Notes: a model not told the origin generated them from the letters alone. DNA of 64,000 nucleotides from Trebouxia sp. TZW2008 (GCA_002118135.1 BDIU01000297.1:1-64000); one strand, 5' to 3'; counted from the stretch's first letter, positions 22,901 through 35,000 are shown. A program made the numbers and translations.

Positions 22901-25900
22901 AGTTGAAACGCATGCTTTGCTGTCTGGAAACAAACTCGTTGTGGCAGGTGAAACTGCTGCAATTTTGTGATCGAAAAGTGCAGCAGCTTCCTGTGCTGTA
23001 CATTGCTTGTATGACAGACTTCAATGGAACGAGATGTAGACCCTTTGTGACACATGCTGCAATCATGCAACTACGCCCAGTCTGATGTCTGCGAGAGCAA
23101 ACCACAAGCAAACGAAAATAAGTCAGCGGCCTGCTGCTCTGACAACATGTGCCATTGCAACAGAGTTTTAAGAGATACCTTTGTCTTGAAGAGACCACAA
23201 CTTGAAAAGTCACTGCTTGATGACAGGCTGATGGCATTTAGCCGCAAGGGAGATCTGTTGCCTGGAAGGTTTAAGCAGGGTATGCGACATCCTGCCTTGC
23301 CAAGCCAGTCCATCAGCTTTGGCAGCACTGAATCCAACCCCACGAGAACAAGCACCAGGCTAGAGTGCTCCGCCTGCATCATCACGCTGAGTGTGACAGC
23401 ATGCAGCGCGTGCGGAAAGGTGCTGGCTTGTAACAGGATACAGTGTTCTGGCAGAGTCTGCGACATCCTGCCTTGCCGAGCCAGTCCATCAGCTTTGGCA
23501 GCACTGAATCCAGCCCCACAAGAACAAGCACCAGGCTAGAGTGCTCCGCCTGCATAATCACGCAGAGCGTGACAGCATGCAGCACTTGTGCAAATGTGCT
23601 AGGCCAGCACAGGAAAAAGCGTTTAGGCAGGGCTTGTGCAGCAAGGGAGGTGGTCTGTTGCCTGGAAGGCTCAAGCAGGGTAAGTGGCACCCTGCCTTGC
23701 CAAGCATGTCCATCAGCTATGGCAGCAGTGAATCCAGCCCCACGAGAACAAGCACCAGGCTAGAGTGCTCCGCCTGCATAATCATGCTGAGTGTGACAGC
23801 ATGCAACGCGTATGAAAGGTGCTGGTTTGAAACAGAATAAAGTTTGCAGGCAGGGTCTGCAACACCCTGCCTCGCCAAGCATGTCCATTAGCTTTGGCAG
23901 CACTGAATCCAGTCCCACTAGAACAAGTACCAGGCTAGATTGCGCAGCCTGCATGCCCGCACTGAAACTGACTAAGACCTGACAAGAGTGACGCCAACAG
24001 ATGACCACACTGAGATTGACCAAAGGCAGCACTTATGCAAACATGCTAGGTCATCACAGGAAAACACGGAGTACCAAACAGGGAATGTGATATTCTACCT
24101 CACCTAGCCTGTCCATCACCTGCAGGAAAATTGAACATGGCTCCACAAGAACAAGCACCAGGCTAGAATGCTCACGACCAGACTGAAACTGACTGACAAA
24201 TTACCACGCTGAGACTGGCAACAGACAACACTGACGCTGACAGATTCCCACACTGAGACTGACGGATGACCACACTGACATTTACCAACTGCTGACAGCA
24301 CTGAGACTGACCAGGGACGAGGCTGAGATTGACACATGACCACACAACGAATGACTAACAACTGACCACACTAAGACTAGCAAATGACCACATTGAGGCT
24401 GACAACAGGCAGCACTTGATGCAACCAGCTCAAGCCCGCTCTGAAAAGAGCTCAAAACTTGCTGTGGAGTGGAGCATTGGTATTTGCATCTCATCGTTAG
24501 CCTGCAGACAGTTTGGACAACACTAGACATGATTGGAGATGCTAAATTCATAGCAAAAACATATAAAGGTGCATAAAGTATCAAGAACAAAAGCAAGATT
24601 GCAGTGCCGGATTAGAGTTCACAGTGGTGTTGCACCTGAGCAAGTTTGCAGAGAGCATATATGTCCAGCTCCACCTGCACCCCTGCGTGCTCCCTGAGGT
24701 GCACAGCTAACACAGTCATGCCTTGACCTGCTTCAGACTGGCAAAACCCTGACAGCCTCTGCTTAGCCACATCCTTAGCCTCAAGAATGCTCCCTGCATG
24801 TTGTGCATCTGAAGTCAGGGTGGTGCGCAGTCAATGCAGTGAGTTTGGAGCAACCAGGGACTGGCGGCAGCAGCACCCAAGGAAGTGCATGTTGGCTCAA
24901 GTCATGAGATGCCTGACTGTACTGCCTTAGGTGTACAGCTAACACTCTCAAGCGTTGATTTCTTGCAGACCGGCACAACCCCAACAGTCTCTGTTCAGCC
25001 ACATCCTTAGCCTCAAGAATGCTCTCTGTATACCGTGCATTTGAAGTCACTGTGGCACGCAGTCACTGCATTCAGGCGCGTTCAACACAGGGTTGACCGC
25101 AACAACCAACACACTGCAAGCAACCATGTGCAGCCATGTACCAACACACTGCACCATGTGCCGTCAGGTACTGCATCATGTGCAACCATGTACTGCACCA
25201 TGTGCAACCATGTACCAACACACTTCAAGCAACCATGTGCAACCATGTGTTGATAGCAGCAGCAGCAGCCAAGGCAGTGCATGTTGCCTAGCATTCCAAG
25301 ATAATGAAAGCAAGCTGAGGACAGTCATATTGCTGGGCAGGGATTGTTTTGAGCAGTTGTGCTCGGGTGCAGCTACTGTCAAAGTGCAAAACAAGGAATG
25401 TTGAACACGCAGGGCAGGCTCTTGCAAACTTCAGAATGCTTCGTTGGAAAAGCCTTCTGTTTTGCCTATGCTTATGCAGGACAGAGGAGACATGTTGGCT
25501 AGGACCCAAAGATGCCTTCAATGGCAGCTGAGAAAAGTCATGTCATTTGGCACAATTGTTGTTAGCATGCAACGATAAACACAGGGGATGCCTTTGCAAA
25601 ATTGGAAGTGTTTTGTATCTCACCTGTGTTGCATAGGACAGAGGAGACATGCTCCAGAAACTGGCGGTCAACTTGTCCCATTGTGTCAGCAGAGATAGTG
25701 TGCAGTTGGGAAGCTGATCCTTGCAGCTGATCCTTTCTTTGCCTGCATTCCTCTTGCAGGGCTTTGTGCACGACCTCCTCGACCTCTGCATTCAGTGTAC
25801 ACCATCATGTTGCAATTGTTTGAGTACAATTTTACCCTATAGCATGTAGGAATCATGCATGCTTTCAGGCACTTGAGCGATTACTGCACATGTGCATGTA

Positions 25901-28900
25901 CTACTCACCCTCCCATTAGTCATCTCAAATTGCAGGGATGCACACTCATAGCGCAGCTTAGTATTCAATCAAGGTGTTTATTGGCCTCCATGTGTATGCG
26001 GCGGAGCTGGTTGAATCCCCTGCAAGGGTTGCAAAGAGCACTTACGACTTTTACTAGCAATCATTGCAAGCAAAACACACACCTGAGCTAGGGGCTGTGA
26101 CTGCTCCAACTCCACCTCCATGGCTCAACAGCTCACGCAGAAAGTCTGCAACGCTCATTTGACCCTGTGGACCCTCTGCCTCCTGGGGTGGCTGTATAGC
26201 CTTGGCTTTCCGCTTTGCACTAGGCCTTGCCTTGGGAGGCTTTGCTGCAGGCTGGTCAGATGCAGATGAAGTGTGGCCTGAGGCTGCTGATCTTGATGCA
26301 GCTGGCTGGCCAGACACAATCTGGGCGTGACTAGCAGGTCTTAGCCAGGATGCTGCAGGCTGGTCAGATGCTGTTGACCTTTGGCCTGAGGCTCTTGGCC
26401 TAGGTGCTACGGGCTGGCTGGATGCAGCTTGGGTGCTGCGTACGGGATTTGGCCTGAATGGTGCAGGCTGGTCAGAGGCACCTTGGCTGCTGTCGAAGAG
26501 ACTTGACACCAATGATGCAGGCTGTTCATAAGCACTTTGGGGTTGGCTCACAGCTCTTGGCCTCAATGCTACAGGATGAATGACACGGGACATGGCTTGG
26601 ATGCTGCCCATGGGTCTAGGCCTCAGAGAAGCAGGCTGGTCAGAGGCAACTTGGGTCTGGCCGGGGGGATCTGGCCTCAATGCTGCAAGCTGGTCCAAGA
26701 CCCCTTGGGGGTGGCGCAAGGCATTTGGCCTTACTGACCCAAGCTGGTCCCAGACCCCTTGGGGGTGCCGCAAGGAGTTTGGCTTAGATGATGCAGGCTG
26801 GTCAGAGACGCTTTGGCTGAGGCCTGTTGACCCGTTTATAGCAGGATGGTCAGATCCCTTTTGGTTGCTGCCCATGAGTGTTGGCCTGGCTGGTGCAGGC
26901 TGGTGAGAGGCACTTTGGGGATGGCCCATGGGACTAGACTGCAATGAAGCAGGCTGGCTGGAGGCATGCTGGGGCTGGCCTGAGGTACTTGGCCTCAATG
27001 CTGCAAGCGGGTCCAGGACCCCTTGAGGATGGCTCAAGGGGTTTGGCCTAGATGATGCAGGCTGGTCAGAGGCAACTCGGGGCCGGCCTGAGGGTGTTGG
27101 CCTGATTGATGCAGGCTGTTCAGAGGCAGTTTGGGGGTGGCTAATGGGATTTGGCCTAGATGATGCAAGCTGAGCTGGTTGTGATGCGGCTTGGGTGATT
27201 GGGTGCAGGCCTGCGTGTGATGATGGTGCCGCCTGAGGCAGTGGCTGGGAGGTGTGATGACCTGCTCTGGGCTGCTGACTGGCAGTAGGCACAGGTACCA
27301 ACTGCTCAGCTCTTCTTTTCACCTGCAAATAAGCTAACTAGCCTGAATTCTATACAGATGGTGCTTGCTGAGCCATAAGCAGGTAGTGGGAGGTGCGATG
27401 ACCTGCTTGGGGCTGCTGACTGGCAGTAGGCATAGGTCGTAACTGCAAAGCTCTTCTTCTCACCTGTAGAACAGCTATGAAGCTTTATTTGGTGGCATGT
27501 GCTGCAAAGTGTCATGCATTCCTCTTCTCATCTGTAGAGCAGCTATGCAGCTTGGGTTGGCACTGTGTGTTGGAAAATGTGATGCATACGCAGTCTTAAG
27601 CAGGTGATGTCTACAGGGAAGCATGCAGACCTCACAAACACATCGTAGCTTTCAGTGCGTATCATGAAGATAGTTTGCTGGCAATGGTGAGTATACAGCA
27701 TACTGGGAGCTACAGCTTAGATGACAAGCTTTTGTTAAATTTGTACCAGATTATGACAGGCACAGTGTTCTGCTAGCTTGTGTTAGGCCATAGTCCTCCG
27801 GTACACCTCAGACCCTTGGTCAGAAGTTGTTGGAAGTCACTGTTTGATGTAGATGATAAAGTGCAGATTACACAGTGTCAGACAGATTACAAACAACAGG
27901 TTCTTGAGAAGTGGACAAGTAGTGGCCAATCAGTGTGCCCAGTCAGGCAAACATGTAGGATTTGCTCATCTGCGGTTGCTCCTCGCTTATATCAGCCTGA
28001 TGGTGTAGGTCTTAGACCTGGTCTCACATAACAGCTGCTAGCACAAACATCACATCATGGCCATCATGTCAACGAGATCCTGTACAATGACTTGCGACCT
28101 GATACTGAGGAATAGCACCACTAAGCACTTCGTGGCACCAGGCCTATGCATTGCGTCTGACAGCATGCAGCAAACTTTGCAGGCTCAGACAAGCTGACCA
28201 GGCGAGGTGTCACAATGCTGGGATGCAACTTTAGCTGAATGCGCTGTCCAGGTGCAGACTGGCCGGGTGACACAGGCCGTAGGGCCACAGGCTGTCCTCT
28301 CTGTGTTAGCCCAGAGCTGTGCAATTGGGTTCCAAGCATCTGTGAGGCATGAGGGCCAGGTGCTGAGCTTACTTGTGCCAAGCGAGTTTGGTGCAGAGTT
28401 CCAGCTGGATCCTGCAGGGAGCAACATAGCTTAGCGCTGAATGTGGCGCAGAGCTTACACAGGCTGTTGTGCCACAGGCTGTTGTCCCTGTGAACAGCGC
28501 AGAGCTGTGAAATGGAGCATCTGTGAGGCATGTCGGCCAGATGCGGCAGTTAGCTGTGCCAAGCGGTACTTTTGCAGAGGTTCAACTAGACCCTGCAGGG
28601 TGCAACATGGCTGAGCTTTTGGAAAGTGGCGCTGAGCTTACACAGGTTGTTGAGCCAGGGGTTGTTGTTCGTGTGTCAGCGCAGAGTTGCGGAACGGGGA
28701 TTCAAGCATTTGTGAGGCATGTTGACCAGATGCTGCATGCAGCTGTGCCAAGCGGTGTTTGTTAGAGTTTATACAGAGTTCCAATTGGACCTTGCAGGGC
28801 GTAACAAGCATGAACTCGGTTTATGGCTAATAGCGCAGATCGTCAATTGCCCATGAGCCAAGCCAGACTCATGTACTGCAAATGCAAACATGCGTCATGC

Positions 28901-29416
28901 TGACCATCAGCTGATGTTTGTGATGAATGCTTTCACGCAGACAGGAACAAAACCAGCTGTATGGTCAGCTGACATGTTGCTCCAGCAGCCCCTGCCACTG
29001 AAACTATCCCTGCAACAAGCAAGATTTGCAAAAGCATTGAGCAGCCAAATCTGCAAGCGACGTGCAGCAATGGATGCAAGCATTGAGCAGCAACATATGC
29101 AGCAGCAACACACATAATAGCATTGATGCACCTGGTTGCCACACTGCTTCTTTGCTGTTGGCTTGCTGGCCTGCCCCGGCTGAACGTCAGCCTGCCTCTG
29201 TCTCTGCTCTGCTTTGCCACCCTGCACGCAAATTAAGATGATGCTGCTACTGTCAAAACACCAAACGAATAACTGCATGTACAAAGTCAAAACTATGAAA
29301 TGTGTTGGGCGTTGATCTCTGGAGTGCTTGCTCTTTCCTCCTTGTCGGTTGGCTGATTGTCAGCAAATTCATGCGCATACATGAACTTTGCGACAGTGTC
29401 ATGCAAGTCTGTGAAA

Positions 29417-29450
<34 letters not shown>

Positions 29451-30893
29451 AGTAAATGGAACAACATGACTGCAGCAGCACCTGTTGCCTGCTCGCAGCT
29501 GATGCTGTTGCAGCACTCGATCTGTTGATAGGTGGAAGTGGGTGCGCACCACGCATTGCATCTAGCTTGGCAGGGTCTGCAGCGGGCCGGAGCCTTGAAT
29601 CTGAACATGCACAAGCCAAAGTCAGCAAAACAGGTCAAAGGGTAGCAATGACCAGCAAAGATTTGTTGCAGCAGTGCACACCAAAGGGTATGGATGTTGA
29701 CCATCAAATGCATCTAGCATAGCAGGGTCTGCAGTAGGACGAAGCCTTGAGCCTGAAGTTGCACAAGCTCAAGTCAGCAAAACAAGTTGAAGGGCAGTGT
29801 TGACCGGCACAACTATGCTGCATCAGTGATAAACAGGTTTAAGGTGAAGATTCGGAAGGTGTGCAAAGTCAATGTCAGCGGAACAAGTCACTGGGAAGTG
29901 ATGATCAGCAGAGGCTTGCTGCATGATTGCTGAAGGCCATTGCGGTGAAGTTCCTGGAGGTGCGCAAAGTCAATGTCAACAATACGTGATGAATAGCAAA
30001 GGCTTGCTGCATCAGGAGCGGTGATGGGCTGCATGCTAGCACTCCTGTGTCACACCCAACACAGCAGGCAGTTGCGCAAACACAGATTCTGCGGCAAGCA
30101 CAATAGGATGCAAAGAATGAACACAAGTCAACCCATGATGTGCTTGTTAGCTGCAGACATTTGCATCTGTGTCCGTGACAAACCTTGTATATGCAAACTG
30201 CAAGCACTAAGTTCAGCACGTATTGATGCGCAAAGATTTGCAGGTAAAGGTTGGTGCAGACACTGAAGCTGAAATGGAGACAGAGAAACAGAAAAAATCA
30301 AAGTCTACGCCGTTAGGCGTCATGACGGAAGCCTCTGTTTATGGAGGCAGCCCAGGAGTGCTGCTTTGACAGCAGCAATGAGTAGAGATGAAGACAGACA
30401 TGCAGACTTGCCTGTGGCACTTGTCTCTAGATGTCTGGCCTGCTTGAATCCATTCAGCGCTGATGTACAATGTGCAGCATCTTCTGGCGCCTTCCTCTGC
30501 AAATGGCGTGCAAGTCAGACCCAATTAGCGGTTCAAAGTCACAGCATGGGCAAATTCAGCTTGTTGACTGCAGACATGACACCTATACTTTACTAGGGAG
30601 ACAAAGGATAAGCGCCTCATGAATACACAGCTTTTCAAGGCTTGTCTGGAGCAAGCTACCTTTCTGACAGCTTGATTTTGCATCTTGAGCTTCTCATTTG
30701 CCACGTTACGCGCTGCTGATTTTGCATGCTGCTGATTGGTTGTATCAGTCAAATGAGAAGTCAAACCAGAGGTTGATCCGGGCTGTCCTGAAGAGGAGGC
30801 GTGTGCAAGGCTTTCCTGAGTCATTGTACCAGCTTCAAGTCTCAGGCTCTCCTGCTCATCACAGCTGGCTGTAAGCTGCGGTATCTCTGACAT
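18123..30893 (-). CDS. Upstream part of the AAA+ locus: three degenerate CDC6/ORC1-like modules and linkers
   Basis: A plausible first exon begins with Met at 30,893 (MSEIPQLTAS) and ends near a GT donor at about 30,660. A second exon at about 30,495-30,400 ends at a possible GC donor. Further exons include 29,223-29,130 (GGKAEQRQRQ), a Pro-rich repeat exon (27,320-26,083), and three sets of AAA-like exons described as modules 1 to 3. No winged-helix or lid exon is seen after modules 1-3, and no clear start or stop separates them from the fourth module. One giant four-module protein is therefore possible; tandem decayed paralogues are the alternative. Basic clusters such as RPSAKRKAKA fit a nuclear location. 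Confidence 0.4.
19098..19143. repeat. CAGCA pentanucleotide run (short)
   Basis: Short run of CAGCA/CAGCG units in the intron or exon edge of module 3; same motif as the longer array at 20,814. Confidence 0.8.
20585..21760 (-). other. AAA+ module 2 (degenerate), exon-level description
   Basis: Exon 21,760-21,614 holds AVHEAIDWS and GLWCYVSSLVCNAG. The next codons on the DNA read Lys-Thr, so the Walker A end GKT exists if no intron starts here. If CAG|GCAAG acts as a GC donor, the intron lies where module 4 has one. Exon 21,328-21,153 holds KRKITLVVHLTHAI (Walker B position). Exon 20,788-20,585 holds SGLALIFAGFDAFMAQML (sensor 1 position). No catalytic Asp-Glu pair is visible. Confidence 0.4.
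20814..20940. repeat. CAGCA pentanucleotide microsatellite
   Basis: About 120 bp of CAGCA/CAGCC/CAGCG units. It sits directly next to the acceptor of the module 2 sensor-1 exon at 20,788, so it forms the end of that intron on the minus strand. Confidence 0.95.
22530..22680 (-). repeat. 33-bp minisatellite encoding an 11-residue Asp-Pro-Lys repeat
   Basis: GCCTTGGGGTCCACA and variants recur every 33 bp. The minus-strand frame of the exon 22,740-22,083 reads HPVDPKxxxxD units followed by an acidic Ser/Gln-rich stretch. It is a coded linker upstream of module 2. Confidence 0.75.
23240..24175. repeat. About 175-230-bp tandem units, five copies (module 1 sensor exon)
   Basis: CCAGTCCATCAGCTTTGGCA, GAACAAGCACCAGGCTAGA and GCTCCGCCTGCAT recur at about 23,300, 23,480, 23,705, 23,885 and (truncated) 24,110. 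Each unit contains the acceptor and the coding frame SLVLVLVGLD. Units are 174-230 bp long. Confidence 0.8.
24180..24420. repeat. Degenerate short minisatellite
   Basis: GACTGAC, CACACTGAGACTGAC and similar words recur about every 25-30 bp. It directly follows the exon array and may be its expanded edge. All frames give artefactual Val/Ser/Gln-rich peptides. Confidence 0.6.
24630..25060. repeat. About 220-bp duplication of a Walker-B-position exon
   Basis: CCACATCCTTAGCCTCAAGAATGCTC occurs at about 24,767 and 25,001, and the text around AGGTGTACAGCTAACAC matches in both. On the minus strand both copies encode SILEAKDVA(E/K)QRL. Confidence 0.75.
25110..25250. repeat. Minisatellite of ACCATGTGCAACCATGTA type
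   Basis: Units of about 18-30 bp built from CACACTGCACCATGTG and AACCATGTACCA. It is intronic for the minus-strand locus. Confidence 0.7.
26230..27300 (-). repeat. 54-bp minisatellite encoding an 18-residue Pro-rich repeat
   Basis: Inside the single long exon 27,320-26,083, about 19 diverged units read RPxPxxxPQxxSDQPASx. The frame is open throughout, which supports selection on the coding frame. The exon then reads PKARPSAKRKAKA and ends with MSVADFLRELLSHGG. It is probably a disordered nuclear linker. Confidence 0.75.
27240..27560. repeat. About 110-bp units, three copies, around an exon start
   Basis: GCTCTTCTT(T/C)TCACCTG(C/T)A recurs at about 27,308 and 27,452, and a weaker copy near 27,530. 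On the minus strand these are copies of the acceptor and first codons (VKRRAE) of the Pro-rich exon. Confidence 0.65.
28180..28800. repeat. About 150-200-bp units, four copies
   Basis: AGCAT(C/T)TGTGAGGCATG, GTGCCAAGCG and ACC(C/T)TGCAGGG recur. On the minus strand each starts with CTGCAGGxxCC and a short frame (PAGTLHQTRLAQ-like). They are duplicated exon starts with flanking intron. Confidence 0.6.
29415..29452. repeat. GCAG tetranucleotide microsatellite
   Basis: Run of about nine GGCA units within the minus-strand locus. Confidence 0.9.
29550..29990. repeat. About 110-120-bp units, about four copies
   Basis: GCATCTAGC(T/A)T(G/A)GCAGGGTCTGCAG, AGCAAAACA(A/G)GT and GATTTGTTGCA-like words recur with decay towards 29,990. 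The array is intronic or holds decayed exon copies. Confidence 0.6.
30296..30372 (-). mobile_element. Truncated retroelement 3' tail
   Basis: On the minus strand this matches the sequence just after the nuclease-like frame at 41,016-41,112: both contain GGGCTGCCTC, a short GCCTCT/AGAGGC hairpin and GGCGTAGACTTT at the end, followed by a T-rich tract. It is read as a strongly 5'-truncated insertion of the same element. Confidence 0.6.
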
Positions 30894-30899
30894 TGCAAG

Positions 30900-32070
30900 A
30901 TGGTTGCAGAACCAGCATTAGCAGATTAGCAAGAAGGTAGTGACGAGCAAGGAAATGATTTTCAGAACACACTGTCTTGGCAGACGATGGTACCTTTAGG
31001 GCACCCGGACTGATACCAACAGTGTAGCAGAACTGCAGATCCCAAGCTAGCGATCAAGCTGACTAGCTTGCTCTGCAGGCACGATCGAAGGCGTGACCGT
31101 CAGAAGCTGTTGCAGCGCAAGTGCTTATCGATCAAGCTGAGCGCAGTGCATCAGCATCGCGAGAGCCGGGAACGAACAAGCAGAAGCTCACCAAGATGCT
31201 GCAAATCAACTCGCAGCGCTGCGACAAGTAGACTGACGGTCTCCACGGTCGTTGTGCTGCACGAACGAAGCGTGGCATGTTCTGATGACGGCCACATGCC
31301 GACGATCCATCAAATACTAGGAGAGTCTCAATCAGAAAGCTCAAAGTCACCGCACAAGCAATTGTGAAGAACTACTCACGCTTTGCAACTTTGCAAAGCA
31401 ACGCCGTTCAAGTACACGGTAGCAAGAAGGTTGAGCGCGTGTCCCCTGCACGGTGCCAAGGTCTGGTCGCTCCTGCGACGTAATCGATATGTGACCGTGT
31501 GCGTCCTGCAAGGCTCCACAGTACAAGGTGCGTCACGCTGTGAGGTCCAATTGCAAGAAGGACGACACTCGTAAACAAAGTTCAAGCCGAGCCTCGGTCA
31601 AAGTCAAATGTCCAAACAAGTTGGTTTGTCACATCAGCAAAGTCAACATGTGCAGTGCAGCAAGCTACAAGTCAATCAGCTATGGCGTTATCGACCATAT
31701 TGAGACAGGACCAGCATTGCCGCTGCAGTTCGCTGTGCATCACACAATTGTGTGCTACATGGCGACATATGTCACCGACTGATCTTCTGCTGGTTTAATT
31801 TTTTGAAGGTTTGTCAGCAGTGGACTGGGTGCATTTGAAATCAGCTGCAGTCATGGACTACAGACTGTTTGTCCAAGTCCTGACAGTATAAGCTTGTGGA
31901 TCTGAATGCTTGCAGCAGAAGTGCATATGTTTCGTTCAAAATGCTTCAAAGCATCATCTCAACGTTGTACATGTGGGCCTGCCAGTATACACAAAATCTG
32001 ATCAGAAAGGCTTATTTGATGTATGTAAAATACTCCTCAAAAGGTGTCAGTCGAAGCCTTGAGGCCAAGT
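30900..32070. other. Intergenic / upstream region of the AAA+ locus
   Basis: Presumed promoter of the minus-strand AAA+ locus on the left and the 3' flank of ORC5 on the right. Open frames at 31,068-31,780 on the plus strand lack recognisable domains. Base composition here is more even and repeat-poor than in the genes. Confidence 0.35.
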
Positions 32071-32073
32071 CTC

Positions 32074-35000
32074 TAGCTGTCACCGTCCTGATCCTGGAAA
32101 AATAGATTGTCTTCCCTCCAACAATATCCTTCATCCCAAAAGCCCTTGTCAGAAGCAACATAACATGCAGTGAAAGACTGCCAAGCCATCAACGCCCTCA
32201 ACTTGCAGCATTCAGTGTCCAAAGCTGCATGGGAGACAGAGCTTGGTGACTCAGCTGTCAAACTCAGCCTGGCCACAATGAAGTTCAGGAACAATGCAGC
32301 TTACATGGGCATCATGCAACCTAACATTGCATTGGTGCAAAGCCTCTGAACCTCTGCCTGGCTGCAGCTCAAATCAAACATAAGAACAATGCAGGCTGTT
32401 TGGCCTGCATAGACATCATGCAGTTCAACACTACACATGTGCAAAGCCTTACCTGTAGAATCAGCTGAGACTTCAAAGCAGCTCGGATAGCCTTCTTGCC
32501 GGTTTCAAGTTCTGCAGGAGTGAGCATCAAGGGACCATAGAACGAGTAATCATCATCTGGGCTCTTTTTGGCATTTTCCTTCCCAGCAGCAGCTGCCTGA
32601 TTTCCAGCTGCATCTTGACTCCTGCTAGCATTGTCTGCTTTTGTGCTGTTCCTCTGAGGAACACTTGCATCCTGACTTGTACCACTAGGGTGTGCTTGAC
32701 TGCTGTCCCTTTGAACACCATTTGTTGTCTCCTGCATGCTGTCAGGGTCGGCTGGGGTGCTGTCCCTTTCAGTGCCATTTGCTGCTTGACGCGTTCCAGC
32801 AATATCTCCTTGGCTGCTACCCCTTTCAACAATGACATTTGCTGCCTGAATTGGGTCAGTTGACTTCGCTTTGCTCTTTTTCCCTTTCTTTCCCCTTTTT
32901 TCCCTTTCTGCTTCATACTCCTCAGTTGTCATGCGGCCACAGGAAAATGCCAAGACTGTTAGAGCTTCAGGCTCTGGAGGTAGCGCCTCAGTGCCTGATG
33001 GCTTATAGGCAGGATCAGCAAGGTTCTGATATTGCTTGTAGATCTTGAAATAGCTCATAAGAATTTCCTCAGACACTGCATGAGGCGCTATCCTGAGAGC
33101 TTTCTCTTTGTCTAGGCCTAGGTCCTGCAAGGAAAAATGCCGTTTAGCTGTGCTTACAGTAGCAGTGCGGTATCATGTTACACATTCCAGCGTAGATGCT
33201 CATGTGTATGGTCCAAGTTGGCTGATCTTGAGCATCATGGTATAGACGTCTTATGTTCACTTATTGCACGCCAGACAGAACATGAGCCTGCAATGATGTG
33301 CTGCTGTGCAGGCTGTAGATACAGATATGTGTGACACCAATTAAAGCGGACATGTAAGTGTCCAACGGCATCTGACCATATGGCCTTTGAAGATGCAGCT
33401 GCTTCACTGAATGCATCTTACGTCTCTGGGATAAGCACCAGCAAAAAACAAATTTGGTAACAAGCTACTTGCTTCAACACTATTCAGCATGCATTTCATT
33501 TTGTCTTTCAGACAAATGTGTGCTAGGCAACCTGAACAGCCCTAACTAGGTATGCGCAGGAGCATACATACCTTTTTGAGCAGCTTCTGTCTTCGCAATT
33601 CTGACTTGGTCTTTTTTGCCTTGGGTTGTATGTCATAGAGCACATCTTGCTCCATTCTCTTGGAACTCCAAGCTGCTGCATATAATGCAACTGCCAGCAC
33701 CATTGTGTCTGTGTCCAACTCAACACCGTCCCAAGGGTTTCCAAAGTTCCTGCATATTTGACGTGATGTCACATTTGAGGATGAGTATATGCTGACTCAC
33801 TGAGCAGCATGATTGTTTGAAGAAGAGCTGCAGATAGCTGCATATAACGCAAGTGCCTAAAACGGTGCATTTGTGTCCACTTCAACACTGTCCCAAGCAT
33901 CTCCAAAGTTCCTGCATAATTGGCGTGATTTGGAACTGCAGATTGCATGTATGCTGATTCACTGACCGGCATGGTCGCTCAAACAAGACAGCTGCAGGGA
34001 AAATTTTGCTGGCAAGAGATGAATGTGTCTGGTGCCAAGAAACAACAAAAATAAACGAAATGAATGCATTCACAACAGTCACAGTTGAACACCTGACAGA
34101 CTAACACATAGTGAATGGCAGACATTGCAACACAGCTAGTGCTTGCCACATGTCCAACTGACAGGCATGTAACATAGTGGGCATTACTTGGAATCAAATA
34201 CATTTTATGGGCCTGAAATTACCCACGCTCACGCTGCCACAATGGGGCTACTCCTTTTGATTTGAAGTTTGTTACAGGCATGCTAACCAATGCCATGTCA
34301 CTTTGTGCAACAGCAAAATGAGACATGATCTAACTGCATCATCACAGAGTAAAATAGCAAAGACAAAGTGTCACATCGCCAAACTGCAACATCATAGAGC
34401 CAAATGTCAAGGGCAAAGGCTGAATGTCAGTGACTTGCCAGTAAGCTCCCCAAGTCTCATCAGCAAGTTTAGGAACAAAGTCCCTGGCAGACATTGCAAG
34501 ACAGCCAGTGCTTGCCATGTATCCAACTGACAGGCATGCTATCCAATGCCATGCCACGTTGTGCAACATCAAAGGAGATTCAAATAGCGAGGGCAAAGAC
34601 TAACTGGTTGTGAATTGAGCTCGCTAAGTCTCGTTCGCATTCACGAAAGCACCAGCAGCAGCAGCAACAGCACGAGCAGCAGAAGCAAGGCCATGAGCGG
34701 ACAGTAACAGCAGCAGCAGCAAGGTCATCTGATGAGTAGCAACAGCAGCAGCAGCAGCATTCAGATGTGCAACAGGAAGAAGAGTCAAATGTCAAAGGCA
34801 AAGAGCAAAATTTGAATGGTAATGACTTTGCCATGAGCTCACCAAGTCTCATCAAAAGATCCAGGAGCAAAGTCCCTGGACATGCGCTGCCACTGCGGCC
34901 GAAAAGCCATTCCCAGCGCTTCTTGATCTGTGATGGACAGCTTGCCGTCTTGCACAGGCTGCGTGTAGCAGGCATATGCCTGATGCATGATGTCAATGAG

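Larger units (their letters stand above)
23244..25785 (-). other. AAA+ module 1 (degenerate), exon-level description
   Basis: The exon 25,785-25,624 (HKALQEECRQ ... HVSSVLCNTG) ends with G at the same relative place as the Walker A exon of module 4. Walker-B-like exons lie at about 25,040-24,840 and 24,790-24,636 and hold LRVLAVHLRQ and MTVLAVHLRE. A sensor-1-like exon with SSLVLVLVGLDSVLPKLMD occurs in five tandem copies between 23,244 and 24,170. The acidic pair of Walker B is missing, so ATP hydrolysis is unlikely. Assignment rests on alignment by eye with module 4. Confidence 0.4.

Noticed and set aside
7870..30893. Dynein heavy chain or midasin (other multi-AAA+ proteins)
   Set aside because: No dynein- or midasin-specific P-loop or linker text, and the C-terminal winged helix (EFAQLWSELQHCNLVQ) fits CDC6/ORC1 instead.
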